Shown here one piece after another: positions 1 to 10,154 of a stretch of 64,000 nucleotides of DNA. The first letter of the stretch is position 1; each line of letters begins with the position of its first letter. Both the position numbers and the translations under genes were made by a program. A model generated the notes under the pieces. It worked only from the letters and a program-made list of their open reading frames with translations. It was not told where the DNA came from and did not search any database. Origin of the DNA: Acanthosepion esculentum (lineage: Eukaryota > Mollusca > Cephalopoda > Sepiida > Sepiidae); contig OZ038508.1 in NCBI GenBank assembly GCA_964036315.1, positions 51,090,759-51,154,758 of the forward strand, written 5' to 3'.

Positions 1-591
1 CATAAGTCGCCACCATTTTTCAAGGATTGTCTCACGTCTTTCTGAATTTACCGCTTTTTTTACTGGGCACTCTCTTATAACGAAGAAGGTATTTCTTGTG
101 ACGAGGTTCAACGTTTTGAAGTAATAAATCTTATGTACGTATCATTGTGGTTGTTTCGTGTTAGAATAACTAAAGAATATATTTTTGTCCTCTCTGTTTA
201 TTGTTTCAAATAGGCCCACGAAGACATTGTTTTAGTAGAGGTGGACTGATGAAAAACTAACGTTTTGATTGGTTTTAAATTGCTAGTTGGTGGTGATATT
301 TTCTATCTCTAAATTGTGTATGGGTGGGCTTCTTCCGCAAGCTAATCTAGTTTTAGACGTGATGAAAACATCTGGTTCTGAGATCAGTGAAATTTAGATG
401 GACGACACGTCTTTTTTTCCGAACACATACACTACGTCAGACTTTATTATACAAGTGAATGTTTTCATAACCAAATTGATAATAATCAACCGTTGTTGGT
501 AACATTTTCAGAATATATTTGTATATCCTGAATTTTATATGAACTTCTGTTATCTATTTTTATTAGATATGCACGATGTCCCAAGATAATG
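1..591. other. AT-rich DNA, nothing recognised
   Basis: I see no repeat family, RNA gene or coding remnant here. The only open frame is short and partly overlaps the MITE that follows. Confidence 0.5.
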
Positions 592-593
592 TA

Positions 594-828
594 TTGGGTT
601 GGTGCATAATTATCAGGCATTTTTAAAACAATATTTATTATGAAAAAAGAAACATAACAATTCAACAATATTATTTTTAAATAATTACTCCGGGGCGTAT
701 GATTATCGACGCGCATTTTTAAAACCTGAAAAATAAAATATTTTTATTTAAAAAATTAAACAAAACAGCAATTTTTTTTAACAAATAACTCACCTACAAA
801 AACGCCTGATAATTATGCACCAACCCAA
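594..828. mobile_element. Mariner-type MITE (MADE1-like)
   Basis: A 235-bp non-coding element has about 30-bp terminal inverted repeats, beginning TTGGGTTGGTGCATAATTAT on the left and its complement on the right. TA dinucleotides flank both ends (592-593 and 829-830), as expected for Tc1/mariner target duplications. The terminal sequence resembles the animal mariner/MADE1 TIR class that starts TTRGGTTGGTGCA. There is no transposase inside, so mobilisation would need a full-length relative. The interior repeats a GCATTTTTAAAAC-like motif. The TIRs and TSD are read directly; the family name is by resemblance. Confidence 0.85.
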
Positions 829-1394
829 TAGTCACTTTTTTAATTTTGTCATCAGTTTGAATATTTATACACATGCTGTTCTGCTTATTGGGTGTGCATC
901 CGTCTTGCACGCGTGCGTACTTCAAGACAGACAGATAAACACCTGAAGGCAATTAAGACTCTGAAGACGGAGCAGGTTTATCGAAGGTCAAAAGGGTTAA
1001 AGCAGAAAAATAAATAAATAAAAATATAATAGGCAGGGGAAGAAGAAATGTAACAAGGGAGACAAAATTGAGTGTCAAAGGAAAGCAGAACATTGTTTGC
1101 TAGAGGAATACGTTACATTGCTTCAGTGCAAATTCTGAGAAATGAAGAAAGCTACAGCGTGAGAACAGTGACCAAAGAGCCAACAAGGGGTGTTCACGTG
1201 GAGGGAGACACAATAGCAAGATAAATGCATACAAAGATGGCCATCCTCAAAAAAATGTTCAAATAATACAATATTAAAGGATAAAAATGCAGAGAGAAAG
1301 AATTCCAATAGGCATACACCGGTGATGCCATCGCAAGGGACAGATTATGGAGGACAAGAAAATGCATGGACCGCGCATCCCGAGCCTGCCACTT
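829..1394. other. No recognised feature
   Basis: Purine-rich on the plus strand. No family could be assigned. Short open frames on the minus strand have no recognisable domain. Confidence 0.4.
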
Positions 1395-1712
1395 CTTCTT
1401 CAAGATATGGGTTAATTAGTAAAACTGATGTAATGGAATAACTTATCACCCCCGTGAGTGACTATACTATAAGTAGTAATTACCTATAAGTAGCTATAAG
1501 TCAACAGACTACGGTGTCTAGCTGCGACCTGTTCCAGCTAAACAGTCGAACTCTCTGCCTTCGGGCAGAGAGGAACCCGAACGAGGCTCCGCCGAAGTGC
1601 AGAGTCTCGTTCGGGGAGGTAGACTGTCCCTGAACCCGTTTTTACGGGTTCCAGTAGGTAATATTTTTGGCGGAGCCTACGGGCTCAGAAAACCCACGTT
1701 AAACTCGACCTT
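1395..1712 (+). repeat. Four-hairpin structured repeat, copy A
   Basis: The leader (1395-1500) matches 6503-6610. It is followed by hairpins: 1551-1572, a 9-bp stem closed by a UUCG tetraloop; 1577-1616, a 13-bp stem around GAAG; an AACCCG/CGGGTT stem near 1638-1655; and a GGAGCC/GGCTC stem with a UACG loop near 1672-1690. The copy is interrupted after about 1710 by a LINE. Its remainder, a G-run tail, reappears after 4367. Confidence 0.75.
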
Positions 1713-4367
1713 CCGTACGCTCACATATTTGTGTTTGACGATTTTAACGCCCATCACAACCAATGGCTTAAGAACGCTACTACCGACCTCGCAGGCATTC
1801 ACACCCTCAACTTTTCAGTCTCTCAATCCCTCACTCAGATAATCGATTTCCCCACGCGTTTTGCTTACAACCGTGACTGTAAGGCCTCACTCCTCGACCT
1901 GTGTTTTACCTCCATTCCTGAATCTTGTAGTGCCACGCAGCTCTGTCCTATCGGTAACTCCGATCATGCTGTTGTGTCTGTTAGCATCTCCTTCAGCCCC
2001 ACCCCCTGCAAGGAGCCTCCTACCACCAGAACCACATTCTGCTACCAACGGGCTGACTGGGACTCGTTTCGTAACTTCCTCCGCGATGTCCCCTGGGATG
2101 CTGTATTTAAGCTCCCCATTCAGGATTGTGCTTCAGAGTTCTCTTCCTGGGTTAAAGCTGGAATCGACGCTTTCATCCCCTCCAGGAAATTCAAGGTCAA
2201 ACTGCGCTCCTCCCCCTGGTTCACAGCTGCTTGCTCAGTCGCCATTGCCCATAGGAACCACTTCTTCCACCGTTTTCGTAGTGATATGAACGACTCCAAT
2301 AGACGTCTATTTACTTCTGCCCGTAACGAGTGTAAGCGTATCCTCGACGATGCCAAGTCACTATTTGCTGCTCGGATGAAGGAACGTATTGCATCCCACA
2401 AATTTGGCTCCAAAGATTATTGGCGCCTCTGCAAGAGCGTTCTGAACAATAATAAACCCTCCATTCCTCCCATGTTCAATCAGTTTGAGGTCCTGACCAC
2501 CTCCGCCGACAAGGCCAAATGCTTTGCTCGAAAGTTTTCTTCCAATTCTACGCTAGACTCTTCCGGGGTACCCTTGCCCGATTTCCCTCCCAGAACTGAG
2601 GCCCTCTTGGACGGATTGCACATAACCCCGTCGTCGGTATTGGGCATTATTTCTAACTTAGATCACCACAAAGCTACTGGTGGTAACGGGATACCAGCCA
2701 TTGTCCTGAAGAAATGCGCCCCTGAGCTGGCGCCTGCCCTCTCTAAATTATACAACCGCTGCCTCAAGGAGTCCTGTTTTCCTGAGTGCTGGAAGTCCTC
2801 AACCATTGTTCCTGTCTTTAAGAACTCTGGTGACCCCTCCGACCCTTCCAATTACAGTCCTATCAGTCTCCTACCCCTCTTCGGCAAAGTCTTCGGGGCC
2901 ATTATCAACACCGAAGTGATTAATCATCTGATATCCCATGATCTGCTCTCAGACAAGCAGTATGGTTTCCGCTTTGCCCGATCTACTGCCGATGTGCTTA
3001 CGGCCATCACTGAATTTGTCTACCAAGCTATCCACAATAACGGTGAAGCTCGTGCCGTGGCCCTTGACATCTCCAAAGCGTCTGATAGAGTTTGGCATGC
3101 CGGCCTTCTTCGCAAGCTCCAGGGTTATGGTATCACAGGTCGATTGTTTGACCTGATACAATCATTCCTGTCATACCGTGAATTGAAGGTCGTTCTCAGT
3201 GGATTCATCTCCAGCTCCTATCTCACTAACGCAGGTGTTCCTCAAGGCTCCATCCTAGGCCCTACTCTGTTCCTCATATTTATAAACGACTTTCCTGACG
3301 CCATAGACTCCCAAATCGGCATCTACGCTGACGACACCACAATTTACTCCTGCCTCAAACACAAATCTAGTGATGCTGACAAAGTTAACCTGGCAGCCCA
3401 AATTGAAAAGGACCTCCAATCGGTTGTGAACTGGGGCGAGAGATGGATGGTCAACTTTAACGCCTCTAAAACAAAACTTCTCTCTATTAACCACCATAAA
3501 GATCCATTCCTGCATCCCATTAGAATGTCTGAAGTCCAACTTCTCGAGAGCTTCTCTCTGCGGCTGCTCGGTCTCACGCTGTCCGCTGATCTGAGATGGA
3601 ACAAATACATCGAGTCAGTCGCATCATCCACCGCAAGAAAAGTTGGTTCCCTGTGCCGAGCCAGGAAATTTTTCTCCCCGGAATCGATCCTCCAAATCTA
3701 TAAATCAACCATTCGCCCTTGCATGGAGTATTGCTGCCATATATGGTCTGGGGCCCCTGCTGTTTGTCTCAGGGTTCTTGATAAGATCCAGAGACGGATA
3801 TGCAATGTGATTGGCCCTGATCTGTCATCTCGTCTGCAGTCTCTCTCTCACAGACGCGATGTTGCATCGCTCTGCCTTTTTTACAAGTACTTTCACGGTA
3901 ATTGCTCCGAGGAGTTGCTTTCGCTTGTCCCTAGGCCTCGTGAATTTAAACGTCCTACGAGGCTGGCATCCCGTTCTCACCCCTTCACCGTTGAAACTGT
4001 TAGATGTAGACGTCTCTTCTACTCCAATAGCTTCATGTCTCGCACATCTCGCCTATGGAACTCCCTTCCCTATTACTGTTTCCCTGACAAATACAATCTC
4101 CAATGGTTTAAGTGTAGCATCAATCGTCATCTCCAGTTGCCTTGATCTATCCACTTCCCTTCTGCACATCCTTTCATTTTTCATTCCTATCTGCTCTCGC
4201 TCCAAATCTTCTGTAACCCCCTTGCCTTGATCGACCCACTGTCTTTCTCTTTCTCCACATCCCCTCCTTTACCACTCCTATCTGCTCTTCCTCCAACCCT
4301 TCTGTAACCCCATGCGTGATAGTGGCCTCCAGCCTTGCTTGGGGTGATACGCTTAAAAAAAAAAAAA
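1710..4367 (+). mobile_element. Jockey-like LINE, 5'-truncated
   Basis: This is a non-LTR retrotransposon whose 5' part, including most of the endonuclease, is missing. It keeps one long reading frame, a 3' UTR ending in a TAGTGGC...CCTTGCTTGGGGTGA box, and a 13-A tail at 4355-4367. The same 3' box occurs at 7735-7775, 9385-9420, 16245-16300, 17325-17370, 42930-42980 and 52565-52610, so the family is locally abundant. It sits inside a tandem array of the four-hairpin repeat. Confidence 0.85.
1713..4145 (+). CDS. Endonuclease-reverse transcriptase (partial)
   Basis: An open frame of more than 800 codons, which would nick target DNA and copy LINE RNA by target-primed reverse transcription. Numbering residues from codon 1731: the last part of an APE-type endonuclease is present, with FDDFNAHH (2-9; families usually have GDFNAHH) and the catalytic SDH at 77-79. 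The reverse transcriptase follows, with KATGGNGIP at 314-322, NYSPISLLP at 374-382, LDISKASDRVW at 445-455, GVPQGSILGP at 502-511 and the catalytic YADD at 532-535. The C-terminus has the RTSRLWNSLP motif typical of Jockey/I-like elements. No stop or frameshift interrupts it, which suggests a fairly young insertion, but the N-terminal endonuclease is lost, so it is probably dead. There is no real start codon; the frame simply runs in from the truncation point. Confidence 0.88.
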   Translation, partial: PYAHIFVFDDFNAHHNQWLKNATTDLAGIHTLNFSVSQSLTQIIDFPTRFAYNRDCKASLLDLCFTSIPESCSATQLCPIGNSDHAVVSVSISFSPTPCKEPPTTRTTFCYQRADWDSFRNFLRDVPWDAVFKLPIQDCASEFSSWVKAGIDAFIPSRKFKVKLRSSPWFTAACSVAIAHRNHFFHRFRSDMNDSNRRLFTSARNECKRILDDAKSLFAARMKERIASHKFGSKDYWRLCKSVLNNNKPSIPPMFNQFEVLTTSADKAKCFARKFSSNSTLDSSGVPLPDFPPRTEALLDGLHITPSSVLGIISNLDHHKATGGNGIPAIVLKKCAPELAPALSKLYNRCLKESCFPECWKSSTIVPVFKNSGDPSDPSNYSPISLLPLFGKVFGAIINTEVINHLISHDLLSDKQYGFRFARSTADVLTAITEFVYQAIHNNGEARAVALDISKASDRVWHAGLLRKLQGYGITGRLFDLIQSFLSYRELKVVLSGFISSSYLTNAGVPQGSILGPTLFLIFINDFPDAIDSQIGIYADDTTIYSCLKHKSSDADKVNLAAQIEKDLQSVVNWGERWMVNFNASKTKLLSINHHKDPFLHPIRMSEVQLLESFSLRLLGLTLSADLRWNKYIESVASSTARKVGSLCRARKFFSPESILQIYKSTIRPCMEYCCHIWSGAPAVCLRVLDKIQRRICNVIGPDLSSRLQSLSHRRDVASLCLFYKYFHGNCSEELLSLVPRPREFKRPTRLASRSHPFTVETVRCRRLFYSNSFMSRTSRLWNSLPYYCFPDKYNLQWFKCSINRHLQLP

Positions 4368-4740
4368 TGCAATTTCGTGGGGGGGGGGGGTAGCTAGATA
4401 TCCTAGCTGCGACCTGTTCCAACTAAACAGTCGAACTCTCTGCCTCTGTGCAGAGAGGAAATCGGACTAGGCTCCGCCGAAGGGCAGAGTCTCGTTCGTG
4501 AGGTAGAATGACCCTGAACCCGTTTTTACGGTTTTAAATAGGGAATATTTTTGGCCGAGCCTACGGGCTCGGAAACCCACGTTAAACCCGGCCTTGTGCC
4601 ACATGCAACTCTCGTGTGGGGGGGGGGGGGTAACTAGATATCCTAGCTGGGATCTGTTATACATCTCTTAGGTGTTGTCGAACTCTCTGCCTTCGGGCAG
4701 AGAGGAACCCAGACGAGGCTATGCCGAAGGGCAAACCGGT
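4368..4740 (+). repeat. Four-hairpin repeat: copy A tail, copy C and partial D
   Basis: 4368-4400 is the G-run tail displaced by the LINE. Copy C runs about 4401-4640, with hairpins at 4435-4456, 4460-4503 and 4553-4573 (UACG loop). It leads directly into a partial copy D (about 4645-4735) with the UUCG hairpin at 4683-4704. The head-to-tail order shows that the unit, about 240 bp, forms tandem arrays. Confidence 0.75.
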
Positions 4741-6280
4741 TCCGGCGACAAGGGCCAACAGGAAAACGGTGACCAATCTAAAATGTACCTAAACCAAAAA
4801 AAGAGACGAAGAACGGGAAGCAAAACAATACAGATTATGTACTCTGGTAACAGAACACATACACTTAATTCCGTTTAATATTTAATCTCCTTTGTAAGTC
4901 AATAAACATTAATATTTCTTAATTCTAACCATTAATCTTGATTGCAAGTCAATAAGCACTGCATATACTGTCATTTAAAGAGTGATATTTTAGGGGAGAT
5001 TATATTTAAAATAACTTATTTGATAGTGTGAGATATTATGCAACAAGAGTTTTGTTCATCATATTATAGATTATAGATTATTATATGTAATAGTACAGTT
5101 AAGAATACTTAGATCTTTAATTTCGGATACATAAAAATTGCCATGGATCAAAATAAAGATATAACTTAAAAAGAAAAGATATTGATTTATGGGAAATCAA
5201 AGAACAATAATAATATAAAAAAGATTGGTAAGATAAGAAAAGGTAAAACTGTCTTCTCGTACGTCTCAAAAACGATTTCAAAAATATCTAAAACAATAAG
5301 AGCAGATTGACTTGTATTGTTAATGTAAATAAATGGGAAAAAATACAGAATATTCAGAACATTAGCTAAAAATATGAAAGCGAAAAGCCTTATTTCTGAG
5401 CAGTCATTTTTTTATGATGATAGAGCTACATTGGATGAATCTTATGGCTGGGCCAGAGTTTGGATTCTTCACGGAAATAGTTAATCAATATGATTCGGGC
5501 TATAAGTTTAATTCCGGCCAAAAGACCTATTTGAGCCGAAAGTCCGACTTGGGACGAAATTCCACTTCAGGCCGAAAACTGAGTTCTTCAAATAAAAAAC
5601 TCCATGGAATTTCAAAACCCCACGTTCCGAAACCTTTACTCCGATTCCTTAGTCTTTTGAAGAAATAAAATTAATTCCCACAGTTCATAAAGATTTTGTG
5701 ATATTTTAAACTGAATTTAAAACAAAAAAAATTTAACTTCACAAAGTTTTGTTACTTTAATCTCAATATAAATTAAAAGCTTTTAAAATCACAAATTCTT
5801 TTCAGTTATTTTAAAATTTGCATTTTTAACTTTTTCCCTTCTCATCCTGACCCGGATCCCAATGCTGGATGTTCAAGCACCATATGAAGGACAAATCTTC
5901 AATCCTGGGATCACCCTGATTCCCAAAAGATATAATAGGTCTATATAGAGCAACTGTGACCCGAGTTACAGGGGTTTCAGACACCCAGACGGACAGACAG
6001 AATTTGCTATGTTATTGATTGTGAACTTAATTTGTTTGCATAATAAAACCTGACACCCAGAAAACAAGTTATTACCAGTATTCTTAATAAGGGTCGATAT
6101 TATGAGCTGAAACTAAATGATATACTGCTCATGTAAATAAATCCTGAGAGCTTCACGAACATTAATTGCATTCACCCACTGTCCGTACCGTGGAGAATTG
6201 TCACATCATTAGTGCTCTGATGTTCTCTTTAAAATGTTATAGATACAACATTTAGTTTTCATGTTGTCTTGAGTGTTCTT
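4741..6280. other. AT-rich unassigned DNA
   Basis: No gene seen. Near 4880-4970, AGTCAATAARCA occurs twice in direct orientation about 70 bp apart. 5850-6000 is less AT-rich and contains a short GACAGACAG-like tract, but I cannot assign a family. Confidence 0.4.
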
Positions 6281-6283
6281 GTA

Positions 6284-6505
6284 CTTACGGCCATATCACG
6301 TTGAAATAACGGTTCCCGTTCGATCAGCGAAGTCAATTCTGGTTAGTACCTAGAGGGATGACCGCATGGGGAAACCCGGTGTTGGTAATGGACAAGGTCT
6401 CGGAATTTTTAATCGGATTACCGAGTTCCAATTCCGGTCGCGTTCGTTATATTTACTTACGCGCAAATATCATTGGGGGAGGTATGAATCTAACTCTTCT
6501 TCTTC
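6284..6505 (+). mobile_element. 5S rRNA-headed SINE
   Basis: 6287-6388 resembles 5S rRNA: TACGGCCATATCACGTTGAAA, then CCCGTTCGATCA..CGAAG, ..GGTTAGTACCTAGA.GGATGACC and a GGGTGTTG-like end. After it comes the shared body ending ATGGGTTAATTAGTAA. The 5S portion would bring an internal pol III promoter. Degenerate positions show it is a retroposed copy, not a working 5S gene. Confidence 0.8.
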
Positions 6506-6862
6506 AAGATATGGGTTAATTAGTAAAACTGATGTAATGGAATAACCTATCCCCCCCATGAGTGACTACACTATAGGTAGTAAGTAGCTGTAAGTCAACG
6601 GACTACGGAGTCTAGCTGGGATCTGTTATTCAGCTCTTAGGTGTTGTCGAACTCTCTGCCTTCGGACAGAGAGGAAACCGGACGAGGCTATGCCGAAGGG
6701 CAGAGTCTCGTCCGGAGAGGTAGATAGACCCGAACCCGTTTATGCTGGGTTACGGGGAATTTTTGGCCGAGCCTACGGGCTCGGATTGCCCCACATTAAA
6801 TTCGGCCTTGTGCCACATACTACCTCGTGGGGAGGCTGGTAAATATTACTAGCTGGGATCTG
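6506..6862 (+). repeat. Four-hairpin structured repeat, copy B
   Basis: The leader is nearly identical to 1395-1500. Hairpins: 6652-6673 (UUCG loop, one C-A mismatch), 6678-6716 (12 bp plus an inner TGCC/GGCA stem with a GAAG loop), and 6767-6786 (CCGAGCC/GGCTCGG with a UACG loop). It ends with CGGCCTTGTGCCACAT, a tail shared with the tRNA-headed SINEs. It joins the 5S SINE upstream without a gap. Confidence 0.78.
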
Positions 6863-7142
6863 TTGAGTACGACTCCAATTTACGCGAGAACTAGCGACCT
6901 TTCCAATAGTAGCACTCACTACTGGATTGACTTGCGACGACCTTGTGCATAACTGTTACCTTTATTTTTATTGTACTGGGTTTTTTACAATAAACATTTA
7001 CTTATTTTATCCACATTGTTTTTCAAGTATATATTCCTATTAGCACGGAGTATAAGAAACAACTTGTATCTCTAAAGCATTATTATCGCCAAAAAGATTC
7101 TGAATTTAAATAACCCGCAAAGTTTGATAAGCCGTAGAAAAA
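6863..7142. other. Unassigned, AATAAA-containing
   Basis: Contains an AATAAA-like signal near 6990. A short motif around 7110-7135 (ACCCGCAAAGTTTGATAAGCC) resembles the 3' tail of the 5S SINE seen at 48150-48200. Otherwise nothing recognised. Confidence 0.35.
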
Positions 7143-7300
7143 ATATCAATCAAATAATTTAGTGTCTGTCTATATTTCTGAGATGAGGTATTATGTACAG
7201 TATTTACATTATTCGGACTATTGTCCTCATCTTTGTCGCCATATTTGTCACAACGTTTCGGCCGTTGTACGCTCCGGCCTTCTTCAGTGCTCTTTCTGGT
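7143..7300 (-). repeat. Hammerhead-like repeat family C, minus copy
   Basis: The minus strand carries CTGAAGA (7287-7281), a GGCCG/CGGCC stem with a 10-nt loop, and GAAAC (7259-7255). This is the order of a hammerhead core. Stem III could be AC-GUU-GU, but the next base is G where A, C or U is needed for cleavage, and I find no good stem I. It is an inverted copy of 7565-7690. Confidence 0.5.
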
Positions 7301-7366
7301 TTTTAAAGGATATATAAAAATGAAAAAAAAAATTTTTTTATTTTTTTTTATTTTCAGTGAACAAGG

Positions 7367-7690
7367 ACACATGGCACAGTGGATAAAGGGGTTGGTTAGA
7401 TCCAGTGACAGGCCCCAAAAAGTGTGAGTTCAATACCCGGTTAAGGCAGTGGAGAACTTGGAGAGGGGAATTAACAGGAGATAACTGATAACTGACATCC
7501 ATTAAACATGGCACGTAGAACTAGAACAGTCTACCCCAGTGAGCGAAATAAAGGGTTCAGTTCGACATTCCAACCAGCTGAAGAAAGCCGGAGTGTACAA
7601 CGGCCGAAACGTTGTAATAAATATGGCGACAAAGATGAAGACAATAGTCCGAATAATGTAAATAGTGTAAATTCACACAAATATTATGAC
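7367..7690 (+). mobile_element. tRNA-like head plus hammerhead-like family C
   Basis: 7367-7450 looks tRNA-derived: an A-box-like segment TGGCACAGTGGATAAAGG and a B-box-like GTGAGTTCAATACCC. Downstream, 7502-7690 is the family C repeat with CTGAAGA at 7578-7584, a GCCG/CGGC stem and GAAAC at 7606-7610, followed by GTTGTAATAA. A pol III head joined to a hammerhead-like module recalls ribozyme SINEs such as schistosome Smalpha. Stem I is not evident, so catalytic activity is doubtful. Confidence 0.5.
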
Positions 7691-7724
7691 TAAAACTAAA
7701 AACTCTGTATAGCTACATTTTTTT

Positions 7725-7960
7725 AATCATTCAACCCCAAGCAAGACAATAAAGCCACTAAGACGTAAATGGTTACTAAACACTATTATGGAGAGAGAAT
7801 CAGCAGCAAACGACCTAATTTGGGATTTTAATTTATCCCACCACATATTCCCAACCACAAACCTCGCCAGTTCCCGCTGTAGCATTAGTAGCAGCTGATC
7901 CGGGAACTCACGCTCACCAAACAACGATGCGTTCAATTTCCAGTTACCAGCCATCTTAAC
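7725..7960 (-). repeat. LINE 3' end fragment (minus)
   Basis: Read on the minus strand, it ends with ACGTCTTAGTGGCTTTATTG and CTTGCTTGGGGTTGAA, the 3' box of the Jockey-like family. A 75-codon open frame precedes it but shows no motif I can name. Confidence 0.5.
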
Positions 7961-8215
7961 CTTAGCCTAATCTAAGTTTACAAGAAACTGGACTATCCTA
8001 TGACCTGTGTAAACTATCAAACTATCATAATGCAATTTACTCCGCCGGAAACGGCATGTTGTACTGCTTAGCATTCGCGCCAAAAGATATAATACGAACA
8101 TTTCAGAATATTTGGGTGTCAATCTGAGGACATTGCAGATGATTATGAGTCTAATGGTGATTACGAGGGTGTTTTTGAGTGATCACTAGTGATGGCGACA
8201 CATTTCATTTTCCCA

Positions 8216-8572
8216 CAGAGCCTCAAACTCAAAAGTGGTGGTCCGCGGACCGGTGCCGGTACGCGAACCATCAGCTACCAGTATGCGACCAGTGTCCAGG
8301 TCAATGCTAAGGAATCATTTGTAAAGATTAAGGTTATATAATTTTTGTTTTTGCGTTAATAAACTGCTTATTTTATTATTAATTTTTATATGTTTTGATA
8401 TTGAATTATTTTTTGCTAAATAAATGAAAGCTAAAAAAATAGTCAGCTTTTATTATATTCATTATATATATCGTTTCCAGCATAATTTAATATTACCACG
8501 AAATATTACAGGTACGTGACACTGAGAAAAACAAATTCCGGTCCGCCATATCAGACACTTTGAGAAGCACTG
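8216..8572. mobile_element. hAT-like MITE
   Basis: The ends are imperfect inverted repeats. The left end, 8216-8255, runs through GGTCCGCGGACCGG. The right end, read inward from 8572, is CAGTGCTTCTCAAAGTGT and then GGCGGACCGG. CAGTGNTTCTCAAA followed by GGTCCGCGGACC is typical of hAT termini. Candidate 8-bp duplications CCACAGAG (8213) and CCATAGAG (8573) differ at one base, which makes the exact left end uncertain. There is no coding capacity. Confidence 0.6.
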
Positions 8573-9240
8573 CCATAGAGAAACATTCATCAGAACAAGT
8601 ACCATGAAATTATTTATAGAAAAGGCACAGGAAGACTACATTACGACGTGGAAAAGTGACTGAAACCGAAAATGCTTGACAGAAGCATACAGAAAGCTAC
8701 TTGTTGAATCATGAAAATTTGACTTGCCATTGGCTAAATATTAAAGGAAAACATTTTGAGAGGCGTTCAAGCACTCCACCATACTAACGGGGAATTAATA
8801 CAAATTTTATGATGAAAACATTAAATTTTTCCATAAACTCTGATAAAATGTATTTTATTGTTCCGAATGAGCGTTCTGGAAGCAGTAAATGTTCTCGTCC
8901 TATTAGCCGACTGCCAAGATTTTGCAGACCGTCGGAAACAGAGCCTTTTGGGATCTAATTAATGAATCTCTCGATTACGACTAATGAGAAGTGAAGGTGA
9001 AAAGAGCAATTATTTCATTTCTCAAATGATTTTAATTAACTTGGCACCCAGTATTAATGAAAAAACTTTTTTTTTTTAATTTAAATAACTATTATGTAGA
9101 AGTGTTTCTCAAAGTATGTCTCTATTACTGCGGAAAATAACATGGAATATAGACTAATATTCATTTTTCTATCTAGCATCAGTGGGAACCAGTTATGCTT
9201 TCTATCCGAAAAACCTACATTAAAGGGAAATAGGAGTAGA
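8573..9240. other. No recognised feature
   Basis: AT-rich DNA with no ORF of note and no repeat family that I could match within the window. Confidence 0.35.
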
Positions 9241-9425
9241 TAGGTTCGCCTATCGTCCGGTTCACACTCCTCTCCGTTTTTTTTTTAAGTAGTAGAATTT
9301 TATCTCTTTTTTCATGTTTAGGATTGGGTTTCCGGTCTCCTCTAAAATATTCCCATTCTCTTTCAATCCCAGTAACTACTTGCGTCTTAGTGGCCTTATC
9401 GCCTTGCTTGGGATGAAATATTTTT
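9241..9425 (+). repeat. Jockey-like LINE 3' UTR fragment
   Basis: The end (9385-9425) reads CGTCTTAGTGGCCTTATCGC then CTTGCTTGGGATGAAAT and a T-run. It matches the 3' terminus of the LINE at 4320-4355. Coding sequence is lost. Confidence 0.45.
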
Positions 9426-9545
9426 TTTAAAAAGTAAATAGAAAAAGCTAGAAAACGTCGTCAAGCGAGAAAGTCAGAAATCTATGAAAATGTAAAAGAA
9501 AACAAGAGCAATGGAAAAAAATCCATGTAAGTAGTGAAAATTGAC

Positions 9546-9549
<4 letters not shown>

Positions 9550-9604
<55 letters not shown>
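9550..9604. repeat. (TA)n microsatellite
   Basis: Uninterrupted TA dinucleotides. Translations of it give false Tyr-Ile ORFs. Confidence 0.97.
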
Positions 9605-9607
<3 letters not shown>

Positions 9608-9629
9608 TTTGTTGTTTTTTTTTTTACTG

Positions 9630-9990
9630 ATACTTCACCCAATACAAAGCCCAAAGTCCGCTCAAGATTGTGAGTGAATTCTTTAAGGGAGAGGAAAATA
9701 ACAGAGTCTTCTGAGTAGGATAGATATCGGTTTACACTAGACTAAAAGAGACCAAGATTGCAGTCGACAAGGAAGCATTCTCTCGGGAGTTTGTTCCACG
9801 AAGCAACAGTTTTGGGGAAGAAACTGTCTGTGTGGAACTTGCTTTTTATCAAAAGAACATCAAGAGAGTGTAGATGGTTTACCACCATGAACACAGCATG
9901 TTGGCTCCTAGCTATGAAGATCCAATCTGGTGCCAATGAGGAATGTAACTTTCCTGAACATCTTCCATAGTAATAACATTATAGTTGTAA
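9630..9990 (-). pseudogene. LINE reverse-transcriptase C-terminal fragment
   Basis: The minus strand encodes TDSFFPKTVASWNKLP (around 9830-9780), which parallels the SNSF..RTSRLWNSLP C-terminal motif of Jockey/CR1-like polymerases. No catalytic region remains. A second copy of the same sequence lies at 10155-10870, split by a SINE. Confidence 0.6.
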
Positions 9991-10154
9991 AATGGCTGGC
10001 AGATGGACAACTTCATTGTATTTATAAAATGATAATTAAAACAAAACTATTTGCCCTCTGAAAAAACATTAAGACAAAAATCAGAAAATACTTACTTAGA
10101 ACTGCCACAGAAGTTGTAATAACCAGATCAACATACAAATATTGAAAGTCAGAC

